A stretch of 51,381 nucleotides of DNA from Polysphondylium violaceum (GCA_000277445.1 AJWJ01000118.1:1-51381); one strand, 5' to 3'. Shown: positions 24,528-35,354, counted from the first letter of the stretch. The notes: generated from the letters alone by a model not told the origin. Translations and numbers: made by a program.

Positions 24528-24979
24528 AGATTAAAAAATATTATTTTTAATAAAACCTACCAATATTCCAATAAGAGATTCTTATATTTTTTATATTTTT
24601 GAAAACAACTTGAAAATAATTATCAAAGTTTACTTTCGAGAATAGTGGTAAGGAGATAAACCTAATCAGATCTTATGCCGAAGTTGGTTTGCTCAGTCTC
24701 AAACCACCGCCCAGCTTCATCATAGGATTTAACTAGGTTTATATCCTTGCCAAAACCTAGAAAACTATTAGAATCTACTTATTCAAACCTTTCTTTTTGT
24801 GATCCTATTATATTGATAATAATAAAATCAATATACATTTTAAATTAACCTCCATTTATTTTTGTTTCTATCTCAACTTTAAGCTTTTCGGAAATTTTTA
24901 TCTGAAATTTTTTTCATTTTTTTTCATTTATTTCTTCACATACAAATATATAAATAGATACACAGATAAATAAACAAGA
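24528..24979. other. Intergenic region holding a structured element
   Basis: Mostly AT-rich, except for the strongly foldable segment 24647-24751 listed separately. The last 150 bases before 24980 are T-rich promoter-like sequence for the NUDCD2-like gene. Confidence 0.5.
24647..24751. ncRNA. Candidate structured non-coding RNA (105 nt, long hairpin)
   Basis: The ends are inverted repeats of 18 bases: GGTAAGGAGATAAACCTA at 24647-24664 and TAGGTTTATATCCTTGCC at 24734-24751, 16 of 18 pairing. Inside there are nested complementary pairs: 24670-24677 with 24721-24728, 24680-24683 (GAAG) with 24715-24718 (CTTC), and 24685-24691 (TGGTTTG) with 24700-24706 (CAAACCA). Its base composition is richer in G+C than the flanks. 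Read on the minus strand it contains ATGATGA (box C-like) at 24717-24723 and two CTGA (box D-like) motifs at 24693-24696 and 24666-24669, so a C/D snoRNA is one option; a miniature inverted-repeat element is another. Strand undecided. Confidence 0.4.
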
Positions 24980-25535
24980 ATGGAGAAATTTAAACATAAT
25001 AGAAGAAAGTTTGAATATAAAGGACAAACCATATATGAATGGGAACAGAGTATAGATGAAGTCAATATATTTATTACCCCTCCACCAGGAGTTACATCTA
25101 AAATGATAGCGTGTGATATTCAAGCAAAGAGATTAGCATTGGGGATTAAAGGTAATTCCCCTTTTATAAATGTAATAATCTGTTGTACTCGAGATATATT
25201 ATAAAGCATAATACATTTATGTTAACACAACATATCAAATCTAAAAATAGGAAGAGTTTTATTCAACTGTTAAAGTTCAAGATAGTTTTTGGACATTTGA
25301 AGATGGTGTAATTCACATTACTTTAACCAAGATGCAAAAAACAGAGACATGGTTAGCTGCACTCAAAGGACACGATAATCAAAATGGTAAAGAATCTGAA
25401 TTAAATGAAGAGGATAAAAAAAAGATTATGCTTGAACGTTTTCAACAAGAACATCCAGGATTTGATTTCAGTGGTGCTCAATTTTCAGGTCAATCACCAG
25501 ATCCTCAAACTTTTTTAGGTGGAATGAAAGAGTAA
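24980..25535 (+). CDS. NUDCD2-like CS-domain protein
   Basis: Two exons, 24980-25151 and 25255-25535, give 150 residues. The acceptor used is the second AG (GGAAG|AG) because only it keeps frame, joining GIK-EFYSTVKVQDSFWTFED. The protein is one p23/CS domain: YEWEQSIDEVNIFITPPPGV, then SFWTFEDGVIHITLTKMQKTETW, and the C-terminal LERFQQEHPGFDFSGAQFSG, which is diagnostic of NudC-domain-containing 2. NUDCD2 is an Hsp90 co-chaperone that stabilises LIS1 and links to dynein. Length matches animal NUDCD2 (about 157). It has no catalytic residues. Confidence 0.92.
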
Positions 25536-25763
25536 TAGATAGATATTGTGTGTAACTAGTTTGAAGGGCTTTATGCGTTATGTAAATAATAATAAATTAA
25601 ATTTATTTTTTTAGTAATAATTGTTCTCTGAGAGATTAAACAATTGTTGTGATTGCAAAGGGTTGTGGGGAGTAGGGGTGGATGAGATATATATGTTTTG
25701 AATTTGTACAAAGAAAGAGTATAGTATATATTGTGTTTTGAATTTTTGATGGTTTTTGAATGT

Positions 25764-26469
25764 TTACCATTCATCATCAGATTCACGATTGAAGAATGCA
25801 AGGAAGCCAATAATAGTTGCGTATACTGTAACACCACCTGCTATTGAAAAAGCTAATGCTTTATAACTTATCTGTTTTATATTATAAAGGATTAGTATTA
25901 TAAAGCTGCTATCCTATTTTCAATGAGACATACAATTTCTGAATGAGCTAAAACTGCAGGAACACCAAAACCACTGGCAATTAAAAATCCTGTCAAGAAT
26001 AAACCTATATCTTGAACAGCTCCTTTTTCACTTGAAAAGCTATCCCTACTTCTGCAAATAAGATTTGGGAATGGTGCCAAGAAATATGTAACAACTATTT
26101 ATATATATTATAGATTTGTGTGAGATGTATGAAAATAAAGGTGTAATATTATTATTAACAAACACTACATACCAACAATGATTGGATAACCAGAATGAGA
26201 AACAATACAAGCTAAAATATTTAAAAGTAAACCTACTGCAAAGGCACATGAAAAGCCGATAATACTATATTATTATATATAAAAAATAAAATTAAAAACC
26301 ATTAATATCTGTCAAATATAAATTCTCGTTCGTCTTTTAATAATGTATGCATACGCTAAAATAATGATAGTTGAGCGATTAGTATCAAACGTTGTGATTT
26401 ATAAAGAATTTGATAGATGATCATCTTGATCATTGACATACACATACCTTTAATAGTGTGATTACCCAT
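25764..26469 (-). CDS. Vps55/LEPROT-family endosomal membrane protein
   Basis: Exons 26448-26469, 26173-26264, 25934-26094 and 25764-25871. The protein has four hydrophobic segments and the family hallmark FLAPFPNLICR, then GLFLTGFLIASGFGVPAVLAHSEI and a C-terminal FFNRESDDEW. Vps55 and LEPROT act in late-endosome-to-vacuole sorting and receptor surface levels. Exon 1 to exon 2 is out of frame by one base if the strong GTATGT donor at 26447 is joined directly. Frame is restored either by a weaker GTGTAT donor (exon 1 to 26444, 128 residues) or by a one-base micro-exon C at 26355, framed by TTTTAG and GTATGC (127 residues, giving TIKAIIGFS as in LEPROT). All other junctions are clean. Confidence 0.88.
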
Positions 26470-26961
26470 TTTTAGAGAGATATATATGTAAAAAGATAAA
26501 GAGTGAGTATGGGAGTTTTATATATAAACACAATAAGAGAGAGAGAATATAGGTGGGAAGAAAGAAAAAGAAAAAAAAAAAAAAGAAAAATATAATAACA
26601 ATCAATTGATGATAAGAAATTCTCTATTATTGAAGAGAGAATTTTTTATTTTTAAAATTTAATTTTTTTTTTTTCTTCTTTTTTTGTATCAGCTCCTTTA
26701 CCCCCACAACTTGTGTATCACAGTGTTTGTGATTTTAAATCAGGTTTAAAAACCATATGGTAATTGTTTCCATAAATGTGAAGTACATATTTCTTTTTAA
26801 AGTCATCCAATAAACACATTAATAATATTATTATTATTGGATATATTTGAATATTTGTTGTCAATGAAGATCGATCGAAAAAATGAGAAATGATTTCATT
26901 TATTATATGGTGAGCGAAACATGTAAAATAAATAATGTATATGTAATGAGGTTGAAAGCAA
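26470..26961. other. Intergenic spacer between Vps55-like and TraB genes
   Basis: AT-rich with an A-run at 26570-26590 and T-run at 26657-26690. It holds the promoter of the Vps55-like gene and the 3' flank of the TraB gene. No gene seen. Confidence 0.5.
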
Positions 26962-28219
26962 TTAAAATAGTTTTCTAAATGAACTTAATGCATCTTGAAT
27001 GGAAAGGTTTTGTGGTGGGGCGGGTAAAGGTTCAGGAATCTTGTCGGCAGGTAAATTTAATAATCCTTTAATTCCCTCTACATGAAGTGCACCAACTACT
27101 GCTACCACTGAACGTCCCTTTGAGGTCTTAATTTGTCTAAAGTAATTGATTGCATTAGTATTCAAAAATAATAAATAATTTCTAAAAATAACTTACTTTG
27201 CAATATATTGTTCTCTGCCTTCCATCATTGCTTCAAAAGTCATTGGGAATAGTGATTGAAAGAGGGATCTCATTTCTTTTAATTTTGTATTATTTAAGAT
27301 CAATTTGAATTCTCTATCCAATTCTTCTTCGGTAATATTATCTTTTTTCAATACATTGGCAAGTGGTTCTAATAAATCATTTAGACGTTGTGATTCATAA
27401 GAATGTTTGGTCATTGTGACCATCATTTCACTTAATAAAGCTTTTGATAATTTTCTCATTGTAACACTTATATCTACATCACCCAACACTACATTTGCAT
27501 TTAATCTCTCTGCCTCTTGAATTGCATATTTAAATTCCAATCCAGGTATAATACCCAACATCCTAAATGAATTGTAAAAGTTTTGCATTGTTTTCTAATA
27601 ATAATAATAATAATAATAATTTATAAGTATACATAATATTATTAATAATAATTATAATCATAATAATTACTTGTAAAATTAAAGATGGATCAATGTTACC
27701 AGATCTAATCATATCCATAATTTCCATTAAAAAGGATTGAAATGATTTTTGAGGTCTTCTAGTTTCAATGTTTTTAATCTCAGACTCTGCTTTTAGTTTT
27801 TGATATCTAGCTTGACATAGTTCAACAACAATTGTGTCGGGTTTAACATCTCTGATAAGATTTCTGACTGCTTCCGCCGATTTTTTAGATACATGGGAGG
27901 TTCCAATAATATAGATATCTTTGTTTGAGTCTCTATGAAAATAAATTGGGTCGTCACTAATTTCTGTGCTCAACGATGATGATGATGTATTATAGTATCT
28001 TTTTTGAGCATATTGAAAAGATAATTGACTGTTACTTGTTTGTGATAAGAGAGTACGATTATTGTTCTTCTTATTTCCCAAGGGACAAGGGTGATTATGA
28101 ACTGTTGTATTGCTACAATTACTAATACTACTAATACTACTAAAGCTATGAGAATGGTAGATAGAGAAAGGGGTTGGGAGTTGTGGGGGTATTAATTTGT
28201 TAAATCTATTCACTATCAT
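26962..28219 (-). CDS. TraB-domain protein (TRABD-like)
   Basis: Three exons (27671-28219, 27197-27594, 26962-27136), both introns with clean GTAATT/GTAAGT donors, give 373 residues. The TraB core starts IYIIGTSHVSKKSAEAVRNL with PDTIVVELCQARY, the conserved GTxH and ExC/D motif pair of this putative metal-dependent family; later come EFKYAIQEAERLNANVVLGD and, in the last exon, VVAVVGALHVEGIKGLL, the GxxHxxGI motif. Human TRABD localises to mitochondrial outer membrane; TraB in bacteria inhibits mating pheromone, and the Tiki relatives are metalloproteases. The N-terminal 90 residues are Ser/His/Asn-rich and basic, possibly a targeting region. No hydrophobic C-terminal anchor is visible. Confidence 0.9.
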
Positions 28220-28567
28220 TTTGTTTTAAATCTCTGATAACGATTAATAAACACAGAGTTATAGTGTTGGTCAGTGAAGGGGTAGAGTGTTTTTATAAAA
28301 AAAACGATAAATGAGTCATACAAGTAAAACGAAAAAACGCTAAAAAACAGATAAAACTTTTTTATTTTTTTTTATTTTTTTTTAAGAGGGGTAAAATATT
28401 ATTATATCTAAAAGAAATAGGATTGAAAAAGCCTATCTCTAAATCATATATATATTTATAAAATAGTAGATTATTATTTCTTAAATATTTATTTATTTTT
28501 AAAAAAAACTATTTAAATTCAATAAAAAAAGCAATTATTGCACAATTTTATATATATATATTTCAAA
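28220..28567. promoter_or_regulatory. Divergent promoter region between TraB and first O-methyltransferase genes
   Basis: AT-rich; T tracts at 28360-28382 and A runs near 28500. No specific site is identified and no gene is seen. Confidence 0.4.
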
Positions 28568-29329
28568 ATGGAAAACTTTTATCTCAATGGATATCATTCA
28601 AAAGTTTATAAAGTAGAGCCAATAAATGATCAGTCTTTACAATATCTTTTAGACAAATGTTTACCAGATTTTCATCCAGCCCAGATTGAATTACAAAAAG
28701 GTAAGAGTCTTAAGACTCTTTTATAAACTATTGAATATTAATAATTTTGTAAAATAGAAACTCAAAAACATCCATTGTCAGTGATGCAAACAACTGGAGA
28801 GCAAACTACATTTTTTCAATTTCTTTTTAGTCTATTGAATGCCAAAAAAGTAATTGAAATTGGTGTTTTTACAGGATACAATTCCCTTGGTATGGCATTG
28901 GCTTTACCCGAGGATGGTACCGTTATTGGTTGTGATGTTTCTGAAGAGTTTGTTAGTATTGGTAGAAAATATTGGGCCCAAGCTGGTGTTGATCATAAAA
29001 TAAAAGTTGAAATTCAAGAGGCCACCAAAACACTCCAACAATTGATTGATGCTGGTCAAAGTAATACATTTGATTTTATTTTAATTGACGCAGATAAACA
29101 AGGTTATGTAGAATATTATAATCTCTCTAAACAATTAATTAGACCCGGTGGTATTGTCGCCATTGATAATGTTTTATTTTTTGGTTATATTGCAGATCCA
29201 AACAAGAGTGATGAAGATGATCGTATTAGAACCATTAGACAACTCAATGATATAGTTAAACATGACTCTGAAGTCATTAGGGTCACACTCCCCATTGGTG
29301 ACGGATTAACGTTGGTTAAAAAGAAATAA
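28568..29329 (+). CDS. CCoAOMT-family O-methyltransferase 1 of 3
   Basis: SAM-dependent, metal-dependent small-molecule O-methyltransferase. Exons 28568-28700 and 28758-29329 (57-bp intron, GTAAGA...TAG) give 234 residues. Motif I is KVIEIGVFTGYNSLGMALAL; the acidic ribose-binding residue lies in VIGCDVSEE; metal-ligand Asp motifs are FILIDADK and AIDNVL. The intron position is the same in all three tandem copies, showing common descent. This copy is the most divergent of the three (KQGYVEYY instead of KVSYVEYY, FFGYIADPN instead of FHG). Substrate unknown; dictyostelids methylate polyketide and phenolic signals, but nothing here ties it to a pathway. Confidence 0.93.
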
Positions 29330-29364
29330 CACATAAAGACAACCTCATCAACAGAGTCAGAATC

Positions 29365-29395
29365 CCAAAAAAGATTCTGTCTGGTTCTTTTTTGG
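29365..29395. terminator. A/T-rich hairpin in the 3' flank of the first O-methyltransferase
   Basis: A perfect 10-bp stem, CCAAAAAAGA at 29365-29374 with TCTTTTTTGG at 29386-29395, loop of 11. It lies 36 bp after the stop codon. It may mark transcript 3' end or be a simple palindrome; function inferred. Confidence 0.3.
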
Positions 29396-29513
29396 TGCAT
29401 GGACGCCAGCGCCTTTTTCCTCTGAACAATTTCAAAATAAAAAAAAATTTAATAAAAAAAAAATATCTTTGCGCATCCTTCCACGGAATCTATAGCTCAG
29501 AAGCCTGAAAAAG

Positions 29514-29522
29514 TATAAATAG
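29514..29522 (+). promoter_or_regulatory. TATA box of the second O-methyltransferase gene
   Basis: TATAAATAG stands about 70 bp before the ATG at 29591 in a stretch that is unusually G+C-containing for this genome. Dictyostelid promoters commonly combine such a TATA box with an oligo(dT) stretch. Start site not mapped. Confidence 0.5.
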
Positions 29523-29590
29523 CTGGGCTTTTTACTGTTTCAATTCATTTCAATTACTACTATTTACAAACACACATACAGATACTAATA

Positions 29591-30385
29591 ATGCCTTACG
29601 ACGGAAAACTTGTTAAATCTCACATTACTGAAGAATCCCTTGAGTATCTTCAAAACAAATGTTTACCCTCATTCAATCAATCTCAAATTGAATTAAATAA
29701 TTGTAACTTTTCTTTTTTTTTTTTCTCTATCTTGGCGTTAAAATGCTTTATTAGATTGAATTTATTAAATATACTCTAACATATAGAAATCATATGATAA
29801 CTACGCCCTACTCTTATAGTTACCCAACAACATGCTAGATCAACTATGCAAACTACTCCAGAGCAAGTTACCTTCTTTCAATTTCTCTTAAAAGTGTTGA
29901 ATGCCAAAAAAGTTATTGAAGTCGGTGTTTTCACTGGTTATTGCACTTTGGCCATGGCCTTAGCCTTACCAGAGGATGGCAAAGTAGTTGGTTGTGATGT
30001 CTCTCACGAATTCACCAATCACGCTCAACCATACTGGGAAAAAGCTGGTGTTGCTAAAAAGATTGATCTCAGAATTCAACCAGCCACCAAAACTCTCCAA
30101 GATTTAATCGATGCTGGTGAAAGTGGTACTTATGATTTCATTTTCATCGATGCCGATAAAGTATCCTATGTTGAATATTACAAACTCTCTGTTCAATTAA
30201 TTAGACCAGGTGGTATTGTTGCCATTGATAATGTCTTGTTCCACGGTACTGTTGCCGACCCAGCCATCAACGATGATAACACTGTTGCCATTAGAAAATT
30301 AAATGAGTTAATTCAAAACGACAGTGCTGTCTTTAAGTCTACATTACCCATTGCAGATGGCGTTACCTTTGTTACAAAGAAGTAA
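29591..30385 (+). CDS. CCoAOMT-family O-methyltransferase 2 of 3
   Basis: Exons 29591-29702 and 29820-30385 (117-bp intron, GTAACT...ATAG) give 225 residues. Same fold and motifs as its neighbours: KVIEVGVFTGYCTLAMALAL (SAM), VVGCDVSHE, FIFIDADKVSYVEYY and AIDNVLFHG (metal and catalytic region), ending PIADGVTFVTKK. It is closest to copy 3 (long identical stretches, for example KKIDLRIQPATKTL), so the 2/3 duplication is younger than the split from copy 1. It has the clearest promoter of the three (TATA box at 29514). Substrate unknown. Confidence 0.94.
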
Positions 30386-31037
30386 ATTGATATCATAAAT
30401 AAATTTGTTGTTCTTTTATAATACTATTCTTATTAAATCCTCCAAAATTGTACAAGAGTTATTTGGTTTTCCTTGAAAAGTGTGTTTTTTAGATCTCAAG
30501 ACTTCGGTTGATGATCCAGATCATCTGGATTCTCAAAACTATCAAATGTGAGGGATCATGCAGCCAGACAATTTCAAAAATCACAAGATTATTTTCATGA
30601 TATCATGAAAGTTTCTATAAACATAAACTTAATATGAATGAAATACAATTTTGTGATTCTTGAAACTCTTTCCCCTAATCGATATTGATAATATTGATCC
30701 TTTTAGGTCCACCTTATAAAAACAAATATGTTTATATACAATAAAATATTTTATTGTATATTTTACTATGATTTTTATCAACAAAAAACAATGGTATTAT
30801 TTTTTTAGAGTGAAAATAAAAGTTGTTTTTGCCTCATTTACTAGATGAATCTCTAATCCCCAATTAATAACACCATCATGAACAATTTTAAAATTATATT
30901 AAAAATAAATTATTATTTTTAAAAAATATTGTAATCGGGTGAAGTGTGTGTTGAAATTAATTAATTTCATTGATGTCATTATTTTTTTTTTCCACCCCCT
31001 TATTGTTATTATCTCTCACCACCATCATATTTCAACA
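30386..31037. other. Intergenic region with stacked palindromes, between O-methyltransferases 2 and 3
   Basis: A 650-bp spacer holding three inverted-repeat features: ATCCAGATCATCTGGAT at 30514-30530, TTTCATGATATCATGAAA at 30593-30610, and 18-base arms at 30571-30588 and 30649-30666 that pair at about 15 of 18 positions and enclose the second palindrome. No protein gene. Candidate cruciform DNA, small inverted-repeat element or hairpin RNA. Confidence 0.45.
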
Positions 31038-31793
31038 ATGTCAATAAGTTCATATTCAGGAGATCATGTTAAAACTCTCATTTCAGATAGAAATTTAAAC
31101 TATTTGATTGAGAAATGCCTTCCAGCTTTTCATCCAGCTCAAATTGAATTGCAAAATGGTAATGTATTGGTAAATAAATATTAATAGAGATAAACACATA
31201 GATATTAATATTTAAAATCTACTATAGTTTCACAACAACATGCCAGAGCAATTATGGTGACTTCACCAGAACAAGTTTCCTTCTTTCAATTTCTTCTTCG
31301 GGTTTTAAATGCTAAAAAAGTAATTGAAGTAGGTGTTTTCACTGGCTATTGTACTTTGGCCATGGCTTTGGCTTTACCTGATGATGGTAAGGTAGTTGGT
31401 TGTGATATTTCCACTGAATTTACTGATATTGGTAAACCATATTGGGAAAAGGCCGGTGTTGATAAAAAGATTGATCTCAGAATCCAACCAGCCACCAAAA
31501 CTCTCAAGGATTTAATTAATGCTGGTGAAAGTGGTACCTATGATTTCATTTTCATTGACGCTGATAAAGTATCCTATGTAGAATACTATAGTTTAGCTTA
31601 CCAATTAATTCGACCTGGTGGTATTATCGCTTTGGATAATATTTTGTTCCATGGTTATGTATCCAAAGAAGAAATCAATGATGATAACACTGTTGCCATC
31701 AGAAAAGTAAATGAAATTGTACAACAAGACGGACGCGTCTATTCAACATCACTACCAGTTGCTGATGGAATAACTTTGGTCACAAAGAAGTAG
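31038..31793 (+). CDS. CCoAOMT-family O-methyltransferase 3 of 3
   Basis: Exons 31038-31158 and 31228-31793 (69-bp intron, GTAATG...ATAG) give 228 residues. The start is the ATG in a CAACA-ATG context giving MSISSYSGDHVKTL. SAM motif KVIEVGVFTGYCTLAMALAL, then VVGCDISTEF, FIFIDADKVSYVEYY and ALDNILFHG. Compared with copy 2 it differs mainly near the C-terminus (YVSKEEINDDNTVAIRKV), the region that lines the substrate pocket in this family, so substrate preference may have shifted. Same intron position as the other two. Confidence 0.94.
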
Positions 31794-31887
31794 ATATATA
31801 CATTAATGCCAGAGTTAATACACACTTAAAAAAATAAATATTATCTATCTTTGTTTATCACTATCTTCTATCTTTATTATTGAAATA

Positions 31888-34773
31888 TTAAATAGGATAG
31901 TGTTGATTAATATACTCTTCTATTTGATTTCCGGGTTCACCACAGTTTGGTAGTTTTCTCAGATTGGCCAACATGTGAGCAATGTCATTGTGTATTCTTC
32001 GTTTTGCCGATTTACTCGAGAGATCAAATCTATCGACATACTCCAAGAATAGCCCATTGAACATGAAATACACATTGGTAAATACCTTGAACACTTGTTC
32101 AGACGAGAGGATGCCGGCGAGTAGTTTATGAAGAGTGGATAGATCCTTGACGAGGGCGGCAATGGGAGGTGTGGGAATAGGCAAACTATCGTTTTTGAGA
32201 TCAGTGACGACCATGAGCTTGAGTTGATGTGTGCAACGTTCCTTGATAATGACCACAAATTTAGTAAAGATCTCTTGACGATGGGAAGTGTAGTCTTGAA
32301 GCAACTTGTCCAATCCGTTGAGTAGTGGATACTGCTTGGACTCCAAACGTTTGGTTAAAAATGTTTTCAAATAGGGTATGAATTTGATCACCAGACTCAG
32401 ACACTGAGATGCCAAACCCAAGTGTTTCGAAGTGATTGTTTTCAACTTCATTGTTTGTCTCGCACCTGCGCCCAACACCAACTGATATGTCATTTGATTG
32501 AATGTATGTAACAATTCAATCAACTTTGGTATACTATCAATCGTAAGTGAAGGTAATTGTTCAATACAAGTTGTATAATCATTGATAAACTTGATCAACA
32601 TCAATCCTGTATTTACGACTTTAAATGGTTCTCCACTGATACATATTTCCTCCAATATATTATTATCTTGTTGTTGTTGTTGCTCTTCATTATTACTATT
32701 ATTACTTTCATTTTCCTCATGATCCAGTGATAAATTCACCAAGTGATTGACAATATTTTGAAATTCAGAAACCACTTGAACTTGAATCCAATCTTCATTT
32801 TCCAATAACAAAGACAACGATGACAATCTATTCTTGTGAAGGATATCTAAAAACAATTTTGCCTGAGATAAAAATGTTGATCTGAGGATAATTGATTTTC
32901 TCTTTACGCCAGGCGTACTAGATTCAGAGAAATCTAAAAATGATTTGATTTGATTATAAAAGCAGACAAAATCAGTCAATGCCATCTTTGAATTAATCTC
33001 AGCACGTGCTTTAATCAGTGATGATATTCTCTCTTGCATGGTTTCATTGATTGAATATAAAAGTGAATTACAAGAATGTTGAAGTACTTGTACTTGGGTT
33101 GAATCTAATGTATGTTGAATAAATATATTGTTGTTGTTGTTATTATTATTACTATTATTACTACTATTACTATCAGTTGAGATTTCATTGATTATTAAAT
33201 TCATAATCTTTGATAATATTTTAAACTTTGATCTAAATGCCATGTCAATGGCTTTAAATAAGGGTAAAGAGTCTGTTGGTGATAACTTAATTAATTTACT
33301 CTTACACTCTACCCAACTATAACCACTACTAGTATTGTTATTATTATTACGATTGTTGTTATTGATACTATTACGATATACACTACTACTAAATGAAGGT
33401 ATCTTTCCTTGATCGATATCGTATATAACATTTGAAACAACAGTCTTGAATAGTTGTTTTATAGATTGAATACAAGAGTCTCTAAACTGTTCCAATGTAA
33501 TTTCAATTTTACCAATACGTAATATTACTCTAATTAATGGTATCAACATATCTTCTATATTCTGTTCTAAACTATTGTTGTTGTTGTTGTCGGTATTGTT
33601 GCTATCGTTACTATTATCGTTATTATCTGGATTATCATTTTGTAATAATAAATCATCATTCAAGGCAATTTTAATGAAATCTGCAATAGACATTTTCTCA
33701 ATCAAACTGATCATCTCTATCAATTGTGGCGATAGATTCTTTAGACAAGAGGTTTGACAAAGGTCAAATTCCAATGCATATTTGGTTGAATAAATTAAAT
33801 CCAATGCACCCATATAATCACCTTTTGATAACAATAGTTGTAATGTTGGTTGTGTTTGTTTAACATCTGATATCAATTGTAATCTATCTATAGTCTCTTG
33901 AATTCTATTCTTTTGTAAATGTAATTGTGTAATTTTTAATGAATTTATAACCGTATCATCAATAACATCTAATAAATGACTGCATATAAGTATTAGTATT
34001 TGTATACAATAACAATAATAACAATAACAATAACAATAACATACTCTGAATTTTTAACGTGTTTTGATAAGAGTATCAACTCTTGTCTAAATTGTTTTAA
34101 TTCAGACATTGCAGAAAAGAAAGCCAAAGATTTATCTCTTACATGACCGACGATATTCTCTTCAATGATTGTAGAATAGTGCTCAAGTTTTTGAAAGAGA
34201 ATAGGTGATGGATCACTGTTTGCATAGTTTAGTATCTCTGATTTGGTTAGATTCTTTTTGAAAAAGAATTCTGGTACATTATCCAAACTAATGATTTCTT
34301 CTTGTGTTTTTTTATTGGTTGGTATTAATTCTCGATTTTTGTTTGAATTATATATTTTATATACCTATTCTAGATGTATTAGTATAGATATAGATACAGA
34401 TATAGATCACTCTATAAATAGATATAGATATAGATATAGATATACATACAGGTGAAATTTTATTTAAATAATTTTGAAATGAATTTAAATTGATTGAACC
34501 GAGTGAAGAAGAGTTTGGTAGAGGTGGTACTTGAAGATCAGCTGGCTCCCATTCATTTGGTATGGGTGTCATGGGATCTAAACATACTGATGTCAATGAT
34601 TGTGCAAATATAAATGGTTCATAGTTATTCTTTTCAAATAACAATTGTGATGACGATCTCGTCAATGATGATGGTGATGAATTGTTTGACGAGGTTGTTG
34701 GTGTACTATTAGTGGTCGTGGTAGTAGTATCCAAACTAGTACCAGTACCACTTTTTTGTATCGGTAGAGACAT
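31888..34773 (-). CDS. vps54: GARP complex subunit VPS54
   Basis: Tethering subunit for retrograde traffic from endosomes to the trans-Golgi. Exons 34450-34773, 34045-34364 and 31888-33979 give 911 residues, all joins in frame. Landmarks of VPS54: an early FQNYLNKISP, then VPEFFFKKNL, a coiled-coil run LEHYSTIIEENIVGHV...SLAFFSAMSELKQFRQEL, the highly conserved KQTQPTLQLLLSKGDYMGAL, and a long helical C-terminal half ending FDLSSKSAKRRIHNDIAHML. Dictyostelid Asn/Asp and Gln runs interrupt the middle. Intron 1 (34365-34449) contains an (ATAGAT)n-type microsatellite. The C-terminal CGEPGNQIEEYI is less familiar to me. The call rests on several ordered motifs. Confidence 0.87.
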
Positions 34774-35354
34774 AATTTGATTCTAATGCAAATGAAGAAA
34801 TCTGTGAAGTGTGTGATCTGAAATTGCAAAAAAAAAAAATCAAATATTATTTTCTTTTGATTTTTCATTTCACTCAGTCATTGTGTTGTTATAAGTTATT
34901 GAACACCCTTTAGAGGAGATTTTAAGGGTTATAGTCTTGTCGACTTTGTTCCCAAAACTGATGTTGATCAACAACCGGTCTCATCAAAAAAATAATTACA
35001 GAGATAAATTTCTTGAAGGTTATAGCTTCGAAAAGTTTTTACCTAATGTAGTGAAGCTCGGATATAGGGATATGCTTTATTCTAGTAAATGAATAAAACA
35101 TATCCACATTTGCTCGAGCATCAACTACACTGGACAGATTATATAGAATGACCCTACCTCATCATCAACAAAATGCATTTATAAATAAATCTGCAAATTA
35201 TCTGTGTTTGTGAAATAGTGCTTTAATCTGACCTGCTTTGTTAAAGGTTAGACTTAATCTTGTTACTTTTGATAAGGAGGTAAGGATTCCTAACGTTATA
35301 TATATCATTGCCAGATGCTTTCTCTTTACTATTTCATAAAAATATATTACACAT
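34774..35354. other. Intergenic region between VPS54 and SDE2 with structured segment
   Basis: The VPS54 promoter side is T/A-rich; 34905-35257 is far less AT-rich and packed with complementary segments, described separately. No open frame of note except short chance frames. Confidence 0.5.
34905..35257. ncRNA. Candidate structured non-coding RNA region
   Basis: Three independent hairpins: (a) ACCCTT 34905-34910 with AAGGGT 34924-34929; (b) an 83-nt imperfect long hairpin 35047-35129 in which TGTAGT/ACTACA, GCTCG/CGAGC, GGATATG/CATATCC and TTTATT/AATAAA pair in nested order around a 10-base loop; (c) TTAATCTGACC 35223-35233 with GGTTAGACTTAA 35246-35257, one bulge. I cannot match it to tRNA, U snRNA, 7SL, RNase P or MRP signatures by eye. 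Possibilities: one long structured RNA, a pre-miRNA-like hairpin at (b), or a decayed mobile element. Strand undecided. Confidence 0.35.
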
